This document shows positions 36,348 to 47,500 of a DNA stretch of 64,000 nt, one piece after another (the first letter of the stretch is position 1; each line of letters starts with the position of its first letter). The DNA is taken from positions 139,992,006 to 140,056,005 of the forward strand of contig NC_030681.2 in NCBI RefSeq assembly GCF_000004195.4, in the 5' to 3' direction. Under the pieces are notes generated by a model. The model saw only the letters and a program-made list of their open reading frames with translations, made no database searches and was not told the DNA's origin. The position numbers were made by a program, and so were the translations under genes. This DNA comes from Xenopus tropicalis (lineage: Eukaryota; Chordata; Amphibia; Anura; Pipidae).

Positions 36348-37144
36348 ACACCATGCTTTATACAAAATGTTTAAAAAAGGCAAGCAGTAAATGTGATTTA
36401 TATGCACAAGCTCTGACTAATCCTACTGTAGTCCTAAGAAGTACACCCCGGGGCTTTGAATATTCTGGTTTCTGTATATTGATTCTAAGAATAATAATGA
36501 CCAACAGCCCAAATGATGGAACCCAGAAATTAAAGAGGAGCAGAGATTTACACAGATGAAGATGATCATCTTATTGCTATTGCATATGGTAGGTATTTAT
36601 GATATGTCAGTTTCAGGATATAAGATTGCAATTGTCCTTTTGCCAATAATGTCCCAAATTCTACTGCAATTATTATACAAAGCCATTTATTCTTCATGTT
36701 ATGCGTTCCAACAATACGCACACACTAAGGGGCAGATTTACTGAGCACAAATAAAAAAAAAGTCAATTTTTTTTATTTCTAGATATTTTTAAGATTTGCA
36801 AATGGGTTTTTGCCAGTACTCGATTTTTCTGATATTGTTTTCCCTGAAAAATTTGAGTTTTTCAACAATAACTCCCATAATTTGTGTAATTTATTAATGT
36901 TTAGGTATCTAAACATTCGACAGGTTTGCTCTGTTGAGTACTGTAAAGTCCTACGGAGGCTTAGAATAGTAGAGGAATAGAATGGTCAGCGACAGCCTGT
37001 CCATGAGACATTTTCAAGGGGAAGTTAATCCCATCATTGTTTTCTATTTCACCCAGTTTCAAGTGAAACCTAAACAAAAATGAGTCCCAATGCTCCTAAA
37101 ATGGCTGCTGGAGCAATTCCTATTTGGGAAAAAAAAGGATTCAT
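36348..37144. other. Unique DNA with a small MITE piece
   Basis: GGGGCAGATTTACTGAGCAC at 36729 is one end of a foldback-type MITE; no partner end seen. Otherwise nothing recognised. Confidence 0.4.
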
Positions 37145-37308
37145 TAATCGGCAGTGAAAAATTTGTTGCGTAACAAAAAGTTGTGGTCGAGTCAAAATAG
37201 GCGCACGCGACAAAAAAACTGTGTTTCGCAAATTTTCCTCTGTTTTGCGAATTTTTATGTCGTTTTGCGAATTGTTTAGGGAAATGGGACAGGTTCGCTC
37301 ATCACTTA
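37145..37308. mobile_element. hAT MITE family B fragment
   Basis: Right end GGGACAGGTTCGCTCATCACT. The inner strings GTCGAGTCAAAATAGGCGC and TTTTGCGAATTTTTATG match the family. Left end decayed. Confidence 0.65.
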
Positions 37309-38194
37309 TATATATATATAACCTTTCACACCTGCAAAACCATCTTAGGGCCCCTCAACCCTTAGAAGATACGACCTGTTTCCCAATCATATACAGATAT
37401 TGCCCACCAATATGTATTCCATTAGCCTTCAGCAGATGTTTAGATGTCCCTATTGTTACACCCAAGGCTACAGCAGGACCAATAGAAAGCTTTTAGCTTC
37501 ACCAAAAGACCAATCTTCTGTATAACATCCCACAATGCCATGTGGCTTCTACTTAACCCGCGGGGGGTCCATCTGGGCACCTAAGGAAGAATGTGTTGCT
37601 CCATCCCCGAAAAACATAATGAAATTTTAGGCACATTTATTAATGGCCTTACTTGTCCCAGTCCCTTCTCTTATTTATATGCTGCATGAAAAAAAATAAC
37701 TACAGTTAGAGCTCACAATGGATATATTGCCTATTTTTAGACCTAATTTAGAAGGTAAAGTGACCACTGCAAAAATCAGACATGCAGAACCCTCAAAGCA
37801 AAATGCGTTTCTACATACTCTGCATACAATAACACATGGGGAAAAGCCAAGGTTAACAAAGTGCACAATGTTTTAGTCTTTAAATCTCATTAGAGTGACT
37901 CTGGTTGCTGACCCTTTCATGCGAAACTGCTCAGGCATGCATAAAATAATTATACATCAAGGAGGTCGTAAAAGGTAATGCAAAAGTGGAATTAGACCAA
38001 ATTAATTTATTACATTTCTTTAAAGGCAAACAAGGAGATTACTATTTATAGCCGCAGTTGTTTTTTTTTAATCCACCTTCAAAGTGCACACGTAGCTCTC
38101 ATTACTGAATATTTACAACAATAATCTGCAATAATAACTAGAAAGGGAAGTTTGAGAACAAACTTCATGTTGGGTTGAAAAGCGTGAAATCACT
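37309..38194. other. Unique DNA, no gene seen
   Basis: A short TA run at its start; otherwise nothing recognised. Confidence 0.4.
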
Positions 38195-38860
38195 GAATGA
38201 AATCTAATCTGTTGGTGGCTCCGCCCACTTTTTAAAACCTAAATATGCAGTCCCCTAGTGACCCAGTTGTTAATACTGAGAGAAAGGCAGCAGGTTGGTG
38301 GCTCCACCTACTTTTTCTAACTCTGAACCGCAGTTACCTGGTGACTAGCTCTGCCAAGTTTGGGCACCTTAGTATTAATATATAAAGAATGGCAGCAGTT
38401 TAAATGTAAACATATGAAGTCTATCGCTTAAATCTGATTGGCATCAGAGGCCCCACCCACTTTTCTAAACTTGGAACATAGTCACCCAGTGACAAACTGT
38501 GCAAAGTTTGGGGACCCTGACATTAAACATGTGAGAATTACAGCAGTTAAAATTTCTCCACTGAAAAAAATGAAAGAAATATGATTGGCTTTTGGCTGCC
38601 AATCAAAGTCAATGGGAAAATTGGGGTGTTCGGAGCGGCACCACAAAAAGACGGGGGGCAGGATCACAAGCACCACAAGCACAAGCAACCTGCTCTGCTA
38701 TAGGGCGAAGATGTGTGGGGAGTTTGGGTATTGTACCCCTAAAACTGTAGGAGGAGTGGCGTTTAGAAAATGGGGGGCGCTAAGAAGAAGAAGAAGAAAA
38801 AGCGGAAGAAGAAGCTGAAGTGGAAGAACAGTAGGTTGGGATTTTTAACCCAACATAATT
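38195..38860 (+). repeat. Short copy of the 145-bp satellite element with its unique tail
   Basis: Two to three monomers (TGGTGGCTCCGCCCACTTT, TGCAAAGTTTGGGGACC, GAGAATGGCAGCAG-like strings) run into a tail with GGGGTGTTCGGAGCGGC, ATAGGGCGAAGATGTGTGGG, GGGGGGCGCTAAGAAG and an (AAG)n stretch, ending TTAACCCAACATAAT. The same tail closes the long array at 52530-52800. Confidence 0.8.
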
Positions 38861-39836
38861 AAACTGTTTTTTAAATATATAAATAATATTGTCCTTGCAT
38901 GAGCTTTATAATTTTGCCATAGAATATTTGCCCAGTGCTTTTACATTACCCATTACCTATTACCCTCCATGTTCCCCTATGAGGGGGCGGCCATATTGGT
39001 GCAGCAGGAGGCCGTTAGCATTAGAAGCTGTAACTGACAGGCTGAGAAGGAACAGTCAGGTTGGCAAAACAGTCAGGTTTAGGGACTTCCAGTAACAATT
39101 ACTTACAAAATCAGCCATATCATTATGTATTACTTTACAAACGCCATTTTTTTTATACTGTTGTGCTACTTTACTTTGCAGAGTGCCATTGAGTTGAATT
39201 GGTTATAATATAAGGGTAATGGCAGACAGGGTGCATTTTCACCCATGCAACTTAATTGTGAATTTAATTAATTTATTAATTCATTAATTTAATCATCTTC
39301 TCTGCTGCCATGAATGCCACATTACCCAAATGTGCCGAGTCCCATTATTAGGCTACAAGGTGCATTCCCTTGTATTGATAGCTTCTGCTGTGCAACTCTG
39401 AACTGTACAACTGTTTATCTGAATTCAAAGCCTTAAAACTAATCTTAACCCTTTTGAGAAATCCTAGCAATAAAATCATTTGGAAAACCCCCTTTCAGTA
39501 ATCACAAGTGTCCTACTGATGTTAACCCATGATACCCCAAAACTACATGCTTCCCACTGAGTAATTGGTACAGCCCAGAACTGCTCAGCCGATCCAGTGG
39601 TGTCTATAACCCTAACACTGGGAACATCTGCCCTTTGCAGTAACCCATGTCATCCTAATAAGAGATTTGGTTTTAATGACTAATGATTACAGAAGACTGA
39701 TCAAAGAAAATTGCTGATTGGTTGCCAAGATGTACTGCCTGGGGCAAATTTGCCAAGAGCTAGTAAGTGAGCCACAAGAGAACTTGTCAGCTTTTTGAAT
39801 CAATGTTACACTGCTGTGCTGGGGAATATTACAACA
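38861..39836. other. Unique DNA, no gene seen
   Basis: No repeat or motif recognised. Confidence 0.4.
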
Positions 39837-39837
39837 C

Positions 39838-40230
39838 ACTGGGGCTCATTTTTCAATGCATCGCAGCACACAAACCGACGCAATTATGATTATGCACCAT
39901 TTTGTGCGCAGACGCAATTGCATATGCGTTACATTGCGTTGGTTCATTTATTTTTCCGTCAGTTCTTTTTATGCGCATGTCGCAAATACTGGGCAATAAT
40001 GTCGCAAGCAACAACGTGTTTTTTGGGGGTGTGGCTAGGGGCGGGTTTTAAGTGCCCGATTTTTGCATGAGTGCGCCCTTTGCACCTATATATGTGCTAT
40101 TTGCGCGTATATATGGGCAGATTTGTGCAGGCACGGCTGCATTGAAATTTTTACGCCTGTTCATTTGGGGCGTAGTTCTGACTGCGCGTTCTTCACCATT
40201 TGCGCTAGAATATTCGCAGATTTGCGCTAC
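39838..40230. mobile_element. Possible old MITE
   Basis: Starts GGGGCTCATTTTTCAATGCA and is dense in GCGCA, GCAATT and TTTGCGC strings unlike the AT-rich flanks. The second terminus is not clear, so this is tentative. Confidence 0.35.
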
Positions 40231-40613
40231 AATAAACTAATTTAGGTATGTCATTAATAAAACCATGTTAATGTTTCTCAAATTTATGATATGTTAATTA
40301 GCATTATTATAAAAATATAATTGTTAATTTGTTTACAATGTTTTAATAACGTTTACCCTTTTTTAACTTTGTTCTTATCTATAAAGGCAGTTTCCCTTGT
40401 TAATGTGATGGAGTCTTTCATATCTTTTTTCCATTTAAACACCAACTGACTAGGTTGTTAAGTTAGGAAGCATGTAGTTGGTACGGGCTTATTAGAGCAT
40501 TAGCTTGCGCCATCTATGCACATCATTTATGACAAGTTTTGCATCATCATTTGTGCATGTTTGTATGGCGCAGCAGTTTGCGTCAAAAATAGTGCATTTC
40601 TTTCAATCATTGT
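40231..40613. other. Unique AT-rich DNA
   Basis: Nothing recognised. Confidence 0.45.
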
Positions 40614-40621
40614 CCCATTAT

Positions 40622-40831
40622 TAGTGATGGGCATAATGTTTTGCGGTGCGTCCAAAAATTGTCGCCCGCGTCAAAAGAACAGTCGCGCGACAGAAGAATA
40701 GCAACGGACGACAAAAGAATAATCGCGGGCGACAATTTTTTTTGGCGCAACATTTTCGCCGTAATGCGAATCTTTTGAAAGATTCGCGAATTTTTCGGCA
40801 AAGCAAAACGGGACAGATTCGCTCATCACTA
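40622..40831. mobile_element. hAT MITE, family B, complete, perfect 8-bp target duplication
   Basis: Ends TAGTGATGGGC and GCTCATCACTA; CCCATTAT stands at 40614-40621 and 40832-40839. This 210-bp copy defines both ends of the family. Confidence 0.9.
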
Positions 40832-40839
40832 CCCATTAT

Positions 40840-42131
40840 CCTTCCTTAAAGGTGAAAGTTACCCAAATGTAAAAATGTGCACAGATTTGCATCATAATGT
40901 CTTCTACAGTTTTTTCTTCCAGATTGTTAAACTAAAGGCGTGGCCTTCACATGTATGACCTATACCTTACACATTGTGGCCCCTATCTTGGCTTTACTTA
41001 CTGCCACTTCCTGCAGCTAAAATTCAGTAGTGCGAATGCTCATCCTCAGCCTGTGGCCCCGGCACTCAGTAGTGTAGTGGCACAGCTTGCACCGGGGGTG
41101 GGGAAGGGGAGTTTCAGTATAATAAAACAATGAAAACAGGTAAATGGAGGGGAGGGAAGGTCTGCCCAAAAATGCCTGCTTTTGTGAGAGTTAATTTAAA
41201 GCTGTAGGCATACCTTCAGTTGTCTCAATGGTTCCCCTAAGTCTCCCCATATTCCTCCCATTCAGATGATCAGAAGCCAAACAGGAAGAAAAAATGCTGA
41301 GCTGTGTAAAGAAAGTTCCCATAATGCCTTATTCCTGCACCGAGACCCAGACCGGGTGTACATGCTCAGTTTGTAAGACTATGAGGAAGATTCCTGCTGA
41401 TTGGCTCAGATCCATATCTGCCACCCCCCAGTGATTTAGTCTTTCCTACTTCTTCAAGCTGGAATTTTGGGAAAAAATTTTCAAGTATAAATCATGGCAA
41501 ATTGCGTAAGTAAATGACCCTTGCAAGGCTCCCAGTATTATGATTTTATTTATGATTTTGATATCCCTGCAATCTGTGTGCTACATTAGCATAGCGTTAC
41601 CTGTCTTAGTAACTAAACTATGCATGAAAATGTGCTTAACACAAAAGGTAAATAGCCACGGTTAGACAGAACTGTTAGGAAAACTTGACATGATAAAGGC
41701 ATGGAGAGAATAGATTAAAGGATACACTATATACACTTCTCATCATACCATAGTCCAGGGGAGTATAAAACTGACACAATATGGGCATTTATACAATGAG
41801 TTGAATTGGCAAGTGGCTAAACGTGAGCAGTAACGCCACAGCTATTATCCCACCTATCTCCCTTACTCAGTCACATGCAATTATCTCCATTTTTCATATC
41901 ACCACAACTGAATTCCTTTCATACTGAAAGTGACGGTAACAATAACTCCGGGGGGCTTACTGACTAATATAGGTATCAAACCAATCAACAATAGATTTCG
42001 AATCATCTAAAGGTAGGCATACATGGTCCAACAATTAACGGACTCTAACTGATTGGCCCACAGCCCAACCAAACGGATACCATATGATGGGCCATACTTA
42101 TGCATGGGCACCTTTCTATTGTTCCAATAAG
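40840..42131. other. Mostly unique DNA
   Basis: At 41185-41510 there is GC-richer DNA (GAAGCCAAACAGGAAG, TACATGCTCAGTTTGTAAG, TTGGCTCAGATCC) that I believe is an interspersed repeat, but its ends are not clear. AAAGGTAGGCATACATGG at 42010 looks like the end of the TGGCCATACACG MITE family. No gene. Confidence 0.4.
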
Positions 42132-42808
42132 TGGGGCCAACATATGGAACATATGGAAGTGAAGATCCAATACTAATCATTCCACTGCTGGAAAGTTCAT
42201 GTAGAAGATGCTCATATCATTGAGTAAATAGTATAAATAATAATAATATTACTCTATAATAAGCAGTTCATTTAAATAGTTCCATTGCTAATTAACAGCC
42301 AGTTCATTGGGTCAGCGGAGTTTTCCCTAAGTTTAACCTACCCACCTCCCTGCCTCTGTCACTTGTGTACATTTAGGGGGCCAATAACTAGTCAGTAGTA
42401 GTTCAAATATATAGTAAAAATGATTAATTTGCTAATAAGTAAGCCAGTACATTTGGGGTTCAGTGGAGCTTGCCTAAGTTAGACCCTACCCCCCTACCTG
42501 CCCCTGTCACGCTGCTCTGTACTCTCATTGCTTGCAGTAACTTAAGTACATTTCTTTCAACCTTTGCAAGTTTCTGCATAATTTACGTAAAATTGCCTAG
42601 AAGTAAGTCTAGGGGCCCAATAATCTTGCTGTGGGGCCCAATAACCAGTCCTTCAACTGCTGGAAAGTTCGTGAAGTTAATAGCTTATATAATTCAGTAA
42701 CTAGATCCAAATATAAACTGCCATACTCTGTAATAAGCAGTTCAGATAAACAGTTAATGTGATATTTAGTCAGTCATTTCATTGGGGGGAAAGTGGAATT
42801 TACCTTAA

Positions 42809-43222
42809 AGGAGAAGGAAAGGTTAAGTCACTTGGGGGTGCCAAAATGTTAAGCACCCCCAAGTGACTTAGAACGCCTACCTTGTACCCCGGGCTGGTGC
42901 CCCCATACGGAGAGAACAGCACCAGCCCGGGGCAGCTGCCGGCGCTACCTGCTTCCTCCTCGCTTGCGCGCGCATGCACAGTAGAGTGAAAAGCCGAACT
43001 TAAACATTAAAGTCGGCTTTTCACTCTACTGCGCATGCGCCGGCACACGGATTTCGGCAGCAGTGCGCAAAGGAAGGAGGAAGCGGTATCTACAGGTGCC
43101 CCGGGCTGGTGCTGTTTTCTCCTAACGGGGGCACCAGCCCGGGGTACAAGGTAGGTCATGTAAGTCACTTGGGGGTGCCTAACATTTTGGCACCCCCAAG
43201 TGACTTAGCCTTTCCTTCTCCT
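42809..43222. mobile_element. Palindromic T2-type MITE, TTAA target
   Basis: TTAA at 42805-42808 and 43223-43226; ends AGGAGAAGGAAAGG and CCTTTCCTTCTCCT. Arms fold through TCACTTGGGGGTGCC, CCCCGGGCTGGTGC and AAGTCGGCTTTTCACTCTAC to a centre near 43005. Confidence 0.9.
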
Positions 43223-43226
43223 TTAA

Positions 43227-43540
43227 GGCTGATGTCAGACGTGGCGTATTCCCGGCAAGCCAAAAAACGCTTGCCGAGAATACGCCCCGCTTCTGTAAAT
43301 GCGTCCTACCTCTGCCTGCACCCGAATGAATGAGATACGCTCAGGTGCAAGCACATTTAGCCGAAATACGCATAAAAACAACAGACTTTATATTCTTTTG
43401 CGTCTTTATGCGTATTTCTGCTACATGTGCCTGCACCTGAGCGTATCTCACAGCACAGGTAGGATGCATTTCCAGTAGTGGGGCGTATTCTCGGCAAGCG
43501 TTTTCGGCTTGCAGAGAATACACCACGTCTGACATCAGCC
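43227..43540. mobile_element. Palindromic MITE, 3-bp target TAA, abutting the T2 element
   Basis: Ends GGCTGATGTCAGACGTGG and CCACGTCTGACATCAGCC with TAA at 43224-43226 and 43541-43543. Arms share GGCGTATTC, GGCAAGC and AGATACGCTCAGGTGC with complements. The 3-bp target suggests Harbinger (tentative). Confidence 0.85.
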
Positions 43541-43745
43541 TAAGTTGTTTAATTCATTGATGATCAGTGGAGTTTGCCCCTGCCTGCCCCTGTTAAGCTT
43601 CTCAGCATTGCCACTGCTTGCTACACACGTTATGTAAGCTCCTATTTATTAAGTTACATTAAGTTTCTAGGCAACTTGTGTAAGTTTTAGTGTAACTTTA
43701 TAGGTAACTTGTGCAATTTTCATAACTTTAATGATACAATTGGGC

Positions 43746-44040
43746 CCAAATTCATATGCAGATCTCACCAGGCCCAGCACAACTGCCCCCCTCCCCCCCA
43801 GATGGCAGCCCTGATACTGGATGTTGTATTTGGATATTTGTGCATCAGCGATCACTATAAAACTCACTCCTGACCCAGTAACGGGTCAAAGTTTACACTT
43901 CATGAGTATTTAATATTTAAAGGTTAGTTATTGGCATTTGATATTGATTGTATATTATATTAAAGTCAGAGGTTGGAAGCGAGGTATTTAGTTGCAAGAA
44001 AACAAGTTTTAACTAAGTATTTAATAACAAGTATTAAACA
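43746..44040. other. Unique AT-rich DNA upstream of the gene
   Basis: Nothing recognised except short C runs near 43787-43799. Confidence 0.45.
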
Positions 44041-44235
44041 AGTATTTAATTTCTGGGGAACTATTAAGTATAGTTTTTACATGTAATCTAAAGGAACTTT
44101 TTAAACAAAGTCATTTTAAAAATGATTCTTCGCTATGCCCCTCTCAGCAATCTGTCTCAACATGGAGACCTTCATGAAATGAAGCCTGTATTACACTTTG
44201 TTTTCATGACAGTTCCCATTTAACTGCCATTTAGA
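44041..44235 (+). repeat. Direct duplication, left copy (upstream of exon 1)
   Basis: Shares an ordered series of matches with 44541-44735: TATTTAAT..TGGGGAACT, then AAACAAA.TCATTT, then CTCTCAGCAATCTGTCTC, then CATGA.ATGAAGC. The copies are about 500 bp apart, so exon 1 lies between them. Confidence 0.7.
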
Positions 44236-44331
44236 GCATTGAAATTCTCTGTAGGTATGTGTGCAATAGGTTTCATAGTAACGACATTCAAAGGCTGAGT
44301 GTATTCCACAATGTAAACTCCAAAGCCATTA

Positions 44332-44358
44332 TGACATCATCACAGTGTGATGATGTCA
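44332..44358. promoter_or_regulatory. 27-bp perfect palindrome with two CRE-like half sites upstream of exon 1
   Basis: Arms TGACATCATCACA (44332-44344) and TGTGATGATGTCA (44346-44358) are exact reverse complements around one G. Each outer 8-mer (TGACATCA, TGATGTCA) is one base from the CRE TGACGTCA bound by bZIP factors. It lies 129 bp before the ATG. A regulatory role is inference. Confidence 0.45.
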
Positions 44359-44487
44359 CAATGGTCACTGTTAAGCTGTAGAACACACACACTCAGGCAC
44401 AGCCACATTTGGTTTTGTCAAGTCAGAGTGCGAAGGCGAGCTAGTCACTTTCTGAAAAAATCCCAAGATATCACAGTTTTTAAGAAA

Positions 44488-44529
44488 ATGGTTTCCAGAC
44501 TCTTTTCTTGCCTGCCATGCAGGAAAATG
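44488..44529 (+). other. Coding exon 1 of the coiled-coil gene
   Basis: Fourteen codons, MVSRLFSCLPCRKM, ending in phase 0 at a strong donor (atg|gtaagg). The same frame stays open upstream to ATGs at 44350 and 44353, so a longer N-terminus is possible. I prefer 44488 because its context is better and the extra residues look like non-coding sequence. The 5' untranslated extent is unknown. Confidence 0.7.
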
Positions 44530-47500
44530 GTAAGGGTATTAAAATATTTAATTTATGGGGAACTTTCATCGAAATAAACATTTAATATAACATAAATCTC
44601 ATGGAAAGAGACTTTCTAAACAAAATCATTTAAAAAGTTATTGTCACAATCCGCTCTCAGCAATCTGTCTCTACATGTAGGATTCCATGAGATGAAGCTT
44701 ATATGACATTTTTAACTGAAATGGAGAATGTCAGAGCGATCTGTATGCAGATTCTAAAATCAAATAAATTCTCTAATATAAACTCTAGGGAATACTAACG
44801 AGCCAATCTGTCCCATTTTGCTTCAGCAAAAAAATCATGAAACTGCTGAAAAATATGTGAAATGCATTGAAGTTAATTGGCGGGTTTTATTAATTTTTTT
44901 AATTTACTACAGCTTATTAGAAGTACCTGTAGTATTAGTTTATTAGAAGTACCTGTAGTATTAGTTTATTAGAAGTACCTGTAGTATTAGCTTATTAGAA
45001 GTACCTGTAGTATTAGCTTATTAGAAGTACCTGTAGTATTAGTTTATTAGAAGTACCTGTAGTATTAGCTTATTAGAAGTATGTGTATGCAGATGCTAAA
45101 TCAAAATAATGAATCAGCTAATGTAACAGTTAAAGAAACTCAGATGCGCCCCAGTAGTTAATCTGACTGCATTTCAATTTAAAGTGAATTAGTTTGAAGT
45201 GAAATGTCTACATTTAGCCTGAATTCACTAATCATATAAATATTTATATTTCAGCAGAAAAAGGTGGACGATTTCGAGATTGTCATTCAACAATTTAGAA
45301 GCGAAATGGATCGGGAATTGAAAGGTAATAATCAAATTCTTTTGATATACCCTTAATAGATATTTCATAAGCTAACTCCTATGTACCTACACACACACAC
45401 ACACAGTTTGGAACTCTATAACCATTCAATAATGTACTATAGATTATCCTCTAAGGACAGTATAGGGGACAATTATGGATATAGAAAAAGAAATATTTTG
45501 ATTGTTTTTATGGCAATTTAGCCACTGGAAGGCACTGTTTGTTGAATGACTAAGAACAAGATTAAAAACAAGTAAGAAGCAATCAGCATGGCAGCTTCCA
45601 GTTATATATATATATAAATCTAAGCAGGAAATTAAGAATATCTGTGTAAAAGAACCTAACAATTCGGCACCTTTTCAATTTAATCACAAGGTTTGATTTA
45701 TCGTTTATGTAAAGCAGAACATATCTCACAAATATTTTTCTTTTTATCCAGAAATAGAAGGAATCTACAATGAGCAGCTAGAGGAGCTCCGGGAAGCCTG
45801 GATCGACTCGCTGACTCATTTAGAGGTATGCAAATAATAAATATACTCTATGTTCCACTAAGGAATTCTATATATATAAATATATATATATTCAAATGCA
45901 GCTTCCTTTGTTTACCGGGTCTTCACCATGTTGGTTACGTATGTGAATATCTAGAGGGAAGCGCATAAAACACTAAGGGGCTGATTTACTAAGACACGAA
46001 TTCCGACCGAATTGGAAAAATTCCGATTGGAAAACGAACATTTTGCGACTTTTTCGTATTTTTTGCGATTTTTTTCGGCGCCTTTACGACTTTTCGGAAA
46101 TTATCGCGACTTTTTTTCGTTACCAATACGATTTGCGCGAAAAAACGCGAGTTTTTCGTAGCCATTCCGAAAGTTGCGATTTTTTCGTAGCGTTAAAACT
46201 TGCGCAAAACATCGCGCCTTTTAAGTTTTAACGCTACGAAAAAATCGCAACTTTCGGAATGGCTACGAAAAACTCGCGTTTTTCCGCAAAAATCGTATTG
46301 GTAACGAAAAAGTCGCGATAATTTTCCGAAAAAATCGCAAAATACCTATCATTACGAAAAAAACGCAATCGGACGCATTCGGCCCGTTTGTGAGTAAGTA
46401 AATGGGCCCCTAATAGTGCAATACTGTAAACTCTAAAGGTAACAATAAGTTACAGTATATAGGAAGCCACTTAATAATGTTCTGCACGCAAGTTGTAGTT
46501 AAACAAGAGAAATCATTTTAACCCCAGTGGTTCCAATCCCCAGTTAGGTGGGTACTCACACGATCATAAGCAGAAATTGAATACTATCCTTAGGGGGAGA
46601 TTTACTAATCCACGAATCCGAAACCCGAATGGCAAAAATTTGGATTGGAAACGAAAATGTTGCCGTCTTTTCCCCACCGTTGCGACTTTTTTGTATTTGT
46701 CGCGACTTTTTCGTCGTCGCCGCGACTTTATCGTAGTTTGCGCGACTATTTCGTAACCGTCGCAATTTTTTCGTATTGAACGATTGTCAACGGCGGAAAA
46801 ACCAATCCGTTTTTTCCGCGACGGCGGCCAAAAAGTCGTGGAAAATATACGAAAAAGCTGCGACGGCGACGAATAAGTCGCGGAACATACGAAAAAGTTG
46901 CAACGGCGACAAAAAAAGTTGCAAAAATACCGATCATTACGAAAAAATGCATTCGGACGCCTTCGGACCGTTCGTGGATTAGTAAATCTATTGGTCATCT
47001 ATGACAAACAGCAATGTTTAGGGGTTACACCTAACGTGATAACTAGAATCTGGCTGCAGAGCAATCATTTGTACCTGCATCTAAATTACATTTTAATTAC
47101 CAGCCTACAATGCCCAGCCTTCTGCCCCTCACCCCAATGCACCACCTCCCAACACTTGTGCAGAGCCTCACCCTGTATTTACTGTATAAAATAAAGGCCA
47201 GTTATTCCCAAATTCTGAATTGTTGCAGTAGGTCAGCTTTCTTAAATGTTATAAGTGGACTTATTTATCTTAAAATACAACTACTTTTTTGTATGAAATT
47301 AGAAATGTAAAAATGATTGGCCTGATGAACTTATTTATTCTTTGCTTTACTTGTAGGAAAGAATTGATGACATATTAGGGGTTGTAAACAATATGCAGGC
47401 CCTGATATTGGAAGTGAAGGGGAAAGATCAAGAAACACCAAAGGAAGAACTCACTGATGAGAGCTACGAAACTGCTATGGGGAGTTCTTCAAGCAGTGAA

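Larger units (their letters stand above)
42132..43745 (+). repeat. Degenerate tandem repeat, about 250-bp unit, 3 units, third unit split by two MITEs
   Basis: Units start at GGGGCCAACAT (42132), GGGGGCCAATAACTAG (42375) and GGGGCCCAATAACCAG (42636). All carry CTGCTGGAAAGTTC- or GTGGAGTTTGCC-like blocks and a CCCACCTGCCCCTGT-like block. The third resumes at about 43545 after the insertions. Confidence 0.6.

Noticed and set aside
44350..44487. N-terminal extension of the coiled-coil gene from upstream in-frame ATGs
   Set aside because: The frame is open but the extra residues show no pattern, and it would start inside the palindrome; the ATG at 44488 has the better context. Not excluded without transcript data.
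46564..46998. 144-residue minus-strand open frame within intron 3
   Set aside because: Lies wholly within a foldback MITE built of TTTTTCG and CGAAAAA strings.
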